DNA from: Actinomadura_E scrupuli
Lineage (GTDB): Bacteria > Actinomycetota > Actinomycetes > Streptosporangiales > Streptosporangiaceae
Direction of reading: 5' to 3'
Assembly: GCF_050971785.1 (NCBI RefSeq)
Contig: NZ_JBPCCU010000008.1
Coordinates: forward strand, 124,001-188,000
DNA length: 64,000 bases
Part shown: positions 58,801 to 64,000 of the stretch, one piece after another
Position numbering within the stretch: position 1 is the first letter of the stretch
How the letters are laid out: each line of letters begins with the position of its first letter
Translations under genes and position numbers: made by a program
The notes under the pieces: generated by a model
Database searches by the model: none
The model's input: the letters and a program-made list of their open reading frames with translations, nothing else
Told to the model about the DNA's origin: nothing

Positions 58801-59441
58801 TCGACGGGCTGGTTCTCGATCTGCTCGGGCGAGGTGTAGGCGAGCGTGCCCAGGCGGGTCCGGGTCGTGGACAGCCCGGCGGTGGCCCCGTCGAGCCAGG
58901 CGATGCCGAAGTCGCAGATCTTCACCCGCCAGCCGGGCGGCTCGGTGACCGGCTCGATGACGCCGTCGGGGCCGGCCACCCATCGCGCGTCAGCGGTCTT
59001 GACGGCCATCACGTTGGCGGGCTTGACGTCGCGGTGGACGATCCCGGCGGCGTGCGCGGCGGCCAGGCCCTCGGCGATCTGCCGTCCGATGGCGAGCACC
59101 TCTCCGACCGGCATGCCGTCGTGGTGGCGGGCCAGGACGGCGGTGAGGTCCTCGCCGGCGATCAGTTCGAGGACGAGGAACGGATGGCCGTCGTGTTCGC
59201 CGCTGTCGAGGACCGCGGTGATCGCCGGATGGTCGAGTTGCACGGTCGCCGCGATCTCCCGCCGGAAACGCGCCATCGCCCGCTCACGATCGGAGCCGGA
59301 CGACCACCCCGCCAGGACGACCTTGACGGCCACCTCCCGGTCCAGCACCCGGTCATGCGCCCGCCAGACCTCGCCCATGCCACCGCGTCCGAGCCGTTCC
59401 TCCAGCCGATACCGGTCGGCGAACTCCTGCCCGGCGCGCAC
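55821..59441 (-). CDS. Ser/Thr protein kinase with two WD40 propellers around a TPR block (PkwA-like)
   Basis: The protein has about 1206 residues. The kinase domain (about 10-290) has LGRGGMGEVWRAHD, the Lys in VAVKV, HRDVKPANV and CDFGIAWLD. Seven WD40 repeats follow (about 310-610; e.g. LAFSPDGTLLASGGKDGTVRLWDPVTG). Then come about five TPR repeats (about 635-875) with the phrase DCTRVLGxEHPDT, and another seven WD40 repeats (about 895-1206). Two complete seven-blade propellers are thus possible. No membrane helix was seen, so it is cytoplasmic. PkwA of Thermomonospora curvata has one kinase plus one WD40 block. Start: GTG at 59441 after GGGGG; a TTG at 59453 is also possible. Confidence 0.93.
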   Translation of the reverse strand: MRAGQEFADRYRLEERLGRGGMGEVWRAHDRVLDREVAVKVVLAGWSSGSDRERAMARFRREIAATVQLDHPAITAVLDSGEHDGHPFLVLELIAGEDLTAVLARHHDGMPVGEVLAIGRQIAEGLAAAHAAGIVHRDVKPANVMAVKTADARWVAGPDGVIEPVTEPPGWRVKICDFGIAWLDGATAGLSTTRTRLGTLAYTSPEQIENQPVDGRADLYALGCTLFELLTGRTPFPTDDPLALMAMHLVADPPSARSLRPKIPEYLDRYLRGLLAKAPDERPGDAAAVARTFGALLRNEKVTATLVGTLRGHKGGVTALAFGPDGTLLATAASDGKIRLWDTATGRGAAGRGAHSVPAGVLAFDPDGELLACGSRKNAVYVWDPAADQVDASMLSHTDQVTSAALAPGCALLATGSRYGTVRLWDPVTGRDVATLTGHTSYVDVVVFDLDGARLASAGVGGVVRLWDAVTGETLATLTGHDAPVGALAFSPGGALLAGGGGEHSVWLWNVPAGETAAVLAGHTDDVTALAFSPDGTLLASGGKDGTVRLWDPVTGQAVTTLTGPDSEVTTVAFGPDGRLLVAGDGDGAVRTWAIDVGAPASVRPWAVSRRHHAKPAEEEVALKQAVLDCARRLGSDHSRTLEARFRLAYHRGVDGRDPAGALAMFEDLLAHRQRVQGPEHADTLRTRHAVVYWGLKAGRTTGGGAVAVYTELLADFLSALDADDDATLRVRRDLASARLREGDTAGAAADYTDLLADCTRVLGAEHPDTRFVRRALAGAVGRSGDAARAVTILEDLLADCTRVLGPDHAETLLVRRRLAYWHGAAGDVARAVSEHAELVADCSRVLGRDHPETLAIDEDLEYWQAHAGARLAEERPFTSPGLTGSGPVIEDGDVITATHGGLIEALAFSPDGAMLVSAGVDFAIRWWDPATGRPLGALTEQYAVGYFHELRFSPDGGLLASGNWDGNVWLWDLAGGRATAVMGRPSLAGRLRHLGTVAASISHTDHADSVTFSPDGRLLASGGGDGHVKIWNPVTRRLVTSFAAHPYRVFSVAFSPDGTLLASGGIGDDVRLWDPATGRPGGRLHGHTRPVTSVVFSPDGTRLASCGWDGTVRLWDPYAVAAGGTLLGHTDDVMALAFSPDGALLASAGEDGTVRLWDPATGRALATLTDHTEGVRAVTFSPDGRLLASGGTDRTIRIRRVAGLV

Positions 59442-59599
59442 GGCGGCCCCCAAATCACCTTCGGCGGCGGGTCGGCCGCGTCACGAAACCCCAACGCACA
59501 CCATGCATCAGCGCGGGATCCCCGGTCCATACACGTTTTGTCGGCGATAATGGGACGCGACTCGGGGTGTCGCAACGGGGACGAAAAGGGCGACTGCGG

Positions 59600-61711
59600 A
59601 TGCGGGTGCTGGGTGACCGGTACGAGCTGATCGAACCACTGGGTCGGGGCGGCATGGGCCAGGTCTACCGGGCACGCGATCGCGCGCTCGGCCGCCTGGT
59701 GGCGGTGAAGGTCCTCCCGGCGGAGCTCAACGAGCATCCGAAGTTCCGTGCCCGGTTCCGCCGGGAGGCGCACGCGGCGGCGTCACTGTCCCACCCGTGC
59801 ATCGCGATCGTCTACGACCGGGGCGAGGACGACGACGTGCCGTACCTCGTGATGGAGCTGATCACCGGCGGCACCCTCGCGGAACTGCTGCACGAGGAGG
59901 AATTCCTGCCTCCCGACCGAGCGCTGCGGATCACGGCGGACGTCCTGGAGGCGCTGGAACACAGCCACCACAAGGGCGTGGTGCACCGCGACCTCAAGCC
60001 CTCCAACATCATGATCGACAGGAGTGGCCGGCAGCCCAGGGTCAAGGTGATGGACTTCGGCATCGCCAAGCTGCTGTCGGACACGATGACGCAGCTCACG
60101 CCGAGCGGCTCGATGGTCGGCACGCTGCACTACATGTCGCCGGAGCAGATCCGCGGCCTGCCCGTCGACGCGCGCTCGGACCTGTACTCCCTGGGCTGCG
60201 TCCTGTTCGAGCTCCTCACCGGCAGCCCGCCCTTCACCGCGGACCTGAAGGCCGCCGTGCTCAACCAGCACCTCAACAAGGAGCCGCAGCCGCCCTCGGC
60301 CGCACGGCCCGGCCTGCCCCCGGCCTGTGATCCGCCCGTCCTGCGCGCCCTGGCCAAGGACCCCGCCGACCGATACCCCGACGCCACGGCCATGTACACC
60401 GCCCTCCAGGCCCTCCTCGATGAAGGTGTCCGCGACACGGCGGCCCGCACCGGACGGCCGAGCCGGCGGCACACCGTCCCGGACCCGCCGACGCCCGTCC
60501 TCCCGGACCAACCCTCCGCACACCCGGCGGATTCCGTCACTCCGCCAGATTCCACGCCGCCTCACACGCCGGTGACGCCGGCCGCACCCGCCGGTCCGGC
60601 GGCCGTCCCGGCGGCACCCGCCGGTCAGGGAGGGACCGCCGTCGTTCCCCGGGAGCCCGAGGGCGTGGACGCGGCGAGCGCTCCCGGCGGCCCGCCCGGG
60701 CCGGACGGTGGACCGGCCGCGCGGCAACGTGAACTGGCGCGGGCCGTCGCCCACGCGCACATCCGCGCGGTCACACGGGTGACGTGCTACGCGCTCGCCC
60801 TGGTCGCCCTGCTTCCGGTGGCCGGGCTGTCGTTATCCTGGTCCGGGCCGTTCGACCCCCGATGGCTGACGCTGATCGTCGGACTCCTGCTCGCCACCGC
60901 CTGGGCGGGGCTGACCATCCCCAGGGACCCTGGGGCGCTGGGCCGCACCGCCGTTCACCTGCTCGCGGCCGCGACCGCCGCGACCCCCGTCGCCATGGTG
61001 TTCGCGCCCACCTGGTGGAATCTGCCACTGGTCGTCGCCCTCGGAGCCGGCGGCCTCGTCCTCTGGGCGCTGGAGCTGAAGCGCCCCGACACGACCCCTG
61101 CCAGGGGCGAGGCGGGGATCCGCCTGGCCGGCGTCGCGGCGACCTCCGCCCTGGCGTGGCTGGCCACCCTCGTCGGAGTCGTCGGCCTCCCGGACCTCTC
61201 CCGGGACGCACCTAGGGTCTCCACGACCGGCGAGCCGTTCGCCGAACTCTCCGACCCGACCCGGACGATCAGGGTCTCGGTGCCGAAGACGTGGCGGCGA
61301 AGCCCGCAGACCACCTGGAATCCCGCCGCATCCGGGATCACCGACCGCGCCGGCCGCCCCGCCCTGTGGGCCAGCACCGACCCGGCCCGATTCCGTAGGC
61401 CCGAGCACGACAATCCCGGGATCTTCATCGGCCTGACCCGTTCCACCGTCGTCCCCCGGCATTCCGCCGCCGACCACACCGGCTCCTGCACCAGGGGGAC
61501 CGAACGGAGGGAACGGCTGCACTCCCTCAACGTCGTCATCGTCCCGTGGACCTCCTGCACACGAGGCACGAAGACCATCACGGAGATCGGCCTCACCGAC
61601 CCCGGCGGAAGGTACGCCGCCTGGATCAGGCTCAAGCAGACGGCAGGCCGACCCGACCTCACCGACCGCATACTCGCCGGCGTCCGGCTCACGCCACCAC
61701 CGCCGGACTGA
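59600..61711 (+). CDS. Membrane Ser/Thr protein kinase (PknB-like kinase domain)
   Basis: The protein has 703 residues from ATG at 59600 (AAAGGG upstream; a GTG at 59567 is also in frame). The kinase domain (residues 5-265) has LGRGGMGQVYRARD, VAVKV, HRDLKPSNIM and MDFGIAKLL, followed by a Pro-rich linker (about 285-390). Four or five membrane helices span about 405-560 (VTCYALALVALLPVAGLSL, WLTLIVGLLLATAWAGLTI, VVALGAGGLVLWALEL, ALAWLATLVGVVGL). A C-terminal extracellular domain follows, with two Cys (GSCTRGTE, WTSCTRGTK). It may sense an external signal. It is divergent from the WD40 kinase; GATAAT at 59546-59551 could be its -10. Confidence 0.93.
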   Translation: MRVLGDRYELIEPLGRGGMGQVYRARDRALGRLVAVKVLPAELNEHPKFRARFRREAHAAASLSHPCIAIVYDRGEDDDVPYLVMELITGGTLAELLHEEEFLPPDRALRITADVLEALEHSHHKGVVHRDLKPSNIMIDRSGRQPRVKVMDFGIAKLLSDTMTQLTPSGSMVGTLHYMSPEQIRGLPVDARSDLYSLGCVLFELLTGSPPFTADLKAAVLNQHLNKEPQPPSAARPGLPPACDPPVLRALAKDPADRYPDATAMYTALQALLDEGVRDTAARTGRPSRRHTVPDPPTPVLPDQPSAHPADSVTPPDSTPPHTPVTPAAPAGPAAVPAAPAGQGGTAVVPREPEGVDAASAPGGPPGPDGGPAARQRELARAVAHAHIRAVTRVTCYALALVALLPVAGLSLSWSGPFDPRWLTLIVGLLLATAWAGLTIPRDPGALGRTAVHLLAAATAATPVAMVFAPTWWNLPLVVALGAGGLVLWALELKRPDTTPARGEAGIRLAGVAATSALAWLATLVGVVGLPDLSRDAPRVSTTGEPFAELSDPTRTIRVSVPKTWRRSPQTTWNPAASGITDRAGRPALWASTDPARFRRPEHDNPGIFIGLTRSTVVPRHSAADHTGSCTRGTERRERLHSLNVVIVPWTSCTRGTKTITEIGLTDPGGRYAAWIRLKQTAGRPDLTDRILAGVRLTPPPPD

Positions 61712-61735
61712 CCTCGGGCCGGGTGGTGCGCGGGG

Positions 61736-62446
61736 TCATCCCCAGATCTTGACGACGGAGCCGCGTGCGGCGCGGCCGCCCTGCGGGTCCTGGCCGGTGA
61801 CCGGGCCGCTGAACGGGCGCCCGTGGCGTTTGGCCCGCAGGCCGGCAGCCTTGAGGGCCGCCACAGCCCGGTCATAGGTCTGTCCGACCACGTTCGGCAC
61901 CGTGACCTGGTCGTCCTGCACTCCGTCGCGGGTGCCGCCGGGGGCGGCGGGGCCACCGTCCAGGACGGGCTGCCCATCGCGGCAGACGATGACCATCGTG
62001 ACCTGGCGACCGCCTCCCTGGAAACGTACGGTGACCCGGTCGGCGGGTCCTCGGCCCGCGTACCCGGTGCCGTACCCCTGTGCCGGCGTCCACGAGATCA
62101 GGTAGGCGGAGCCGTGGTCGCAGCGGGCGATGACGTCGCCGCCTGCCGAGGCCAGGCCGCGGGTGACGCCGCCCGCCTGCGGCGCGGTCGTCCGGGGGGC
62201 CGGGCCGGCGGCGACCGGGGGTGAGACCGAGGAGAGGGGCGAGGACGCCGCGGACGGGCTCTGGTAGGGCTGGGCAAGGGCACGCTGCACGTCGGCCGAG
62301 GTCATGGGCTGACCGGCCCGGTCGGTGATCCCTTCACCGAGCACGGTGATGGCCACCGCGCCGGCCGCCACCGCGGTGCCCGCGGTGGCGGCCCAGGTCG
62401 CGAAGACGAACAGCATGCGGCGGTTCATGGGCAGCGACTGTGCCAT
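61736..62446 (-). CDS. Membrane-anchored PASTA-domain protein
   Basis: The protein has 236 residues. An N-terminal membrane helix (MLFVFATWAATAGTAVAAGAVAITVL, residues 11-36) is followed by a Ser/Pro/Ala-rich linker. A middle part with two Cys (VIARCDHGSAYLIS, VIVCRDG) is followed by one PASTA domain at the end: VTVPNVVGQTYDRAVAALKAAGLRAKRHG. PASTA domains bind muropeptides. The nearby membrane kinase lacks PASTA repeats, so the two may form a split sensor, although they are convergent and separately transcribed. It is divergent from the two-component operon. Confidence 0.85.
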   Translation of the reverse strand: MAQSLPMNRRMLFVFATWAATAGTAVAAGAVAITVLGEGITDRAGQPMTSADVQRALAQPYQSPSAASSPLSSVSPPVAAGPAPRTTAPQAGGVTRGLASAGGDVIARCDHGSAYLISWTPAQGYGTGYAGRGPADRVTVRFQGGGRQVTMVIVCRDGQPVLDGGPAAPGGTRDGVQDDQVTVPNVVGQTYDRAVAALKAAGLRAKRHGRPFSGPVTGQDPQGGRAARGSVVKIWG

Positions 62447-62542
62447 GACCAGCCCTAAGAAACGGCTAAGACCGGAAATATATGCAGGTAAGTCGCACGA
62501 ATTCCGTCATACAGGCCGGAGCGGGACGGTTAGCTTTGGCCC

Positions 62543-63229
62543 GTGATTCAACTGCTGCTGATCGAGGACGATCCACCCGTGCGGAGCGCGTTGGTCCGGG
62601 CGCTGTCGGAGCGCGGGCACGTGGTGTCGTCCGCGCCCACGGCGATGGAGGGCCTGCGCCGGGCCATGGAGACGCACCCCGATCTGGTCGTGTTGGATCT
62701 GGGACTGCCCGATCTGGACGGCTGTGAGCTGCTGCGGATGCTGCGGGCGGTGAGCACGGTGCCGATCATCGTGGCCACCGCCCGCGACGACGAGCGGACG
62801 ATGGTTCAGGTGCTGGACGCCGGTGCGGACGACTACGTGGTCAAACCGTTCGGCGCCGGGCAACTGGAGGCGCGCATCCGTGCGGTGCTGCGTCGTGCGG
62901 AGGAGGGGACCGGCGGGGAGGACGAGGTACGGATCGGCGGGCTGTGCGTGCGCCCGAAGGCGCGGGAGGCGGTCTTGGAGGGGCAGGTGCTCGAACTCTC
63001 GCCCAAGGAGTTCGACCTGCTGCACTACCTGATGGCCCGGGCGGGCCAGGTCGTCTCCAAGCGCGAGCTGTCCACCGAGGTCTGGCAGGTGCCCTACGGC
63101 GGGGCGGACAAGACGATCGACGTCCATGTCGCGTGGTTGCGCCGCAAACTGGGGGAGACCGCCACCGCCCCGCGCTACCTGCGCTCGGTACGCGGTTCCG
63201 GCATCAAGATCGTTGAACCGTCCAAGTGA
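62543..63229 (+). CDS. OmpR/PhoB-type response regulator
   Basis: The protein has 228 residues from GTG. The receiver domain (1-120) has acidic residues IEDD (9-10), phospho-acceptor Asp52 in VVLDLGLPDLDG, and Lys in DDYVVKPFGAGQ. The winged-helix DNA-binding domain (130-225) has LELSPKEFDLLHYLMARAGQVVSKREL and KTIDVHVAWLRRKLGE. It is coupled to the sensor kinase by a GTGA overlap. The pair resembles cell-envelope systems of the CseB/CseC kind, but targets cannot be inferred. Confidence 0.95.
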   Translation: MIQLLLIEDDPPVRSALVRALSERGHVVSSAPTAMEGLRRAMETHPDLVVLDLGLPDLDGCELLRMLRAVSTVPIIVATARDDERTMVQVLDAGADDYVVKPFGAGQLEARIRAVLRRAEEGTGGEDEVRIGGLCVRPKAREAVLEGQVLELSPKEFDLLHYLMARAGQVVSKRELSTEVWQVPYGGADKTIDVHVAWLRRKLGETATAPRYLRSVRGSGIKIVEPSK

Positions 63230-64000
63230 GATGGCGCATCACACTGCTGGTGGCGGCGACCACCTCGCTGGTGCTGCTGGCGTTCCTGGTGCCGCTCGCC
63301 CTGCTGGTCCGGGACGTCGCGGTCACCAGGGCGATGGCGACCTCGACGGTGCGGGCCCAGTCACTGGCGCCGGTGGTGGCGAGCGGCGACAGGAAGACCG
63401 TGGAGGTCGCCGTCCAGCAGATGCAGTCGTGGAGCGACGCCTCGCTCACGGTGCTGTGGCCGGACGGCACCACGACCGGCGCCGCGGCCCCGCGTGATCC
63501 GGCGATCGAGCTCGCGACCCGTGGCCGCAGCCTCACCGTCGACGCCAACGGTGGGCAGGAGATCCTGGTCGCCGTGCAGGGCGGCCCGGAGGGTACGGCG
63601 GTGATCCGCAGCTTCGTCCCCGACCATCGGCTCCGCCGCGGGGTCGCGCAGGCCTGGACGATCCTGGCGCTGCTCGGAGTCGGACTGCTGGCGTTCGCGC
63701 TCCTGGTCGCCGACAGGCTGGCCCGTTCGCTGGTCCGGCAGATCTCCGCGCTGGCGCGGCTGTCGCACCGGCTGTCCCGCGGCGAACTGGACGCCCGGGT
63801 GCCCGTGGCGGGACCACCCGAGATCCGCGACGTGGGCGCCGGCCTCAACCACCTCGCCACCCGGATCGAGGACCTGCTCGCCGGCGAACGGGAGTCGGCC
63901 GCCGACCTGTCACATCGGCTGCGCACGCCGCTGACCGCCCTCCGTCTGGAGGCCGAGGCGCTCCGCGATCCCCAGGAGGCCGAACGGCTCACCAACTCGG
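63226..64000 (+). CDS. Sensor histidine kinase, 3' end outside window
   Basis: The visible part has 258 residues from GTG overlapping the regulator stop. The first membrane helix is ITLLVAATTSLVLLAFLVPLALLV (5-28). A roughly 110-residue extracellular domain follows, then the second helix AWTILALLGVGLLAFALLVA (about 142-161), a HAMP linker (VRQISALARLSHRLSRGELDARV) and the H-box with His230 in DLSHRLRTPLTALRLE. The ATP-binding domain lies beyond the window. It is the cognate partner of the OmpR-type regulator. Confidence 0.94.
   Translation, partial: MRWRITLLVAATTSLVLLAFLVPLALLVRDVAVTRAMATSTVRAQSLAPVVASGDRKTVEVAVQQMQSWSDASLTVLWPDGTTTGAAAPRDPAIELATRGRSLTVDANGGQEILVAVQGGPEGTAVIRSFVPDHRLRRGVAQAWTILALLGVGLLAFALLVADRLARSLVRQISALARLSHRLSRGELDARVPVAGPPEIRDVGAGLNHLATRIEDLLAGERESAADLSHRLRTPLTALRLEAEALRDPQEAERLTNS

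Noticed and set aside
1..64000. tRNA, rRNA, CRISPR array, integrase and attachment sites
   Set aside because: No T-loop-type GTTCGAATC hairpin set, no regularly spaced direct repeats and no integrase or transposase were seen by eye; a covariance-model scan was not possible.

Overview
The window is about 64 kb of very GC-rich, densely coding actinobacterial chromosome, most like the Streptosporangiaceae/Thermomonosporaceae. This rests on third-position GC bias, frequent GTG starts, several genes that look leaderless, F420-dependent enzymes, DUF574 methyltransferase, DUF4328 and DUF4189 proteins, and a PkwA-like WD40 kinase. The species cannot be named from sequence alone. No rRNA, tRNA, CRISPR array, intact transposase or prophage was seen.

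Left part (1-17.7 kb). It opens with the end of a secreted TAP-like hydrolase. A TetR gene follows, transcribed leftward into a multifunctional 2-oxoglutarate decarboxylase/dehydrogenase (kgd type) that lacks the usual N-terminal segment. Next is a 13-kb catabolic cluster (4.9-17.7 kb): CaiB-type CoA transferase, two LLM-type F420/flavin enzymes, aldehyde dehydrogenase, acyl-CoA synthetase, VOC protein, IclR regulator, F420:NADP reductase, NIPSNAP protein, enoyl-CoA hydratase, acyl-CoA dehydrogenase, cysteine-less OsmC protein, cytoplasmic NMT1-like protein and SDR. Three of its promoters carry the same pair of inverted repeats (GTTCA-N6-TGAAC-like) with centres exactly 19 bp apart, so the cluster looks like one local regulon, probably of the IclR protein.

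Middle part (17.8-38.8 kb). These are mixed accessory genes: DUF4328 membrane protein, DUF574 methyltransferase, a guanidinium exporter behind a guanidine-III (ykkC-III) riboswitch, a CGNR regulator divergent from a RidA protein across a double palindromic operator, secreted or membrane proteins, and several gene remnants. A 4-kb gene joins a 14-repeat beta-propeller-like region to a phospholipase D domain. After it come an LLM/hotdog/hydrolase-LuxR group, a molybdopterin oxidoreductase, and an SDR / TetR / Old Yellow Enzyme group.

Conflict-type island (38.9-51.7 kb). Two separate CHAT-protease systems lie here. One is a four-gene operon (39.6-44.2 kb: small CPxH protein, membrane protein, TPR-like protein, CHAT protease). 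The other is a CHAT + TPR pair on the opposite strand (47.8-51.7 kb) that converges on an unrecognised beta-rich protein. Between them lie fused fragments of an aldo/keto reductase and a MmyB-type regulator, a tandem-YCII protein, and a MarR/alpha-beta hydrolase pair flanked by a 37-bp inverted repeat. This island is the best candidate for an undescribed system.

Right part (51.9-64 kb). It holds a glutamine synthetase-like enzyme plus amidohydrolase (a split FluG arrangement), a secreted beta-helix protein, and a signalling block: a Ser/Thr kinase with two seven-blade WD40 blocks around a TPR block, a divergent membrane Ser/Thr kinase, a PASTA protein, and an OmpR-type two-component system whose sensor kinase runs off the end.
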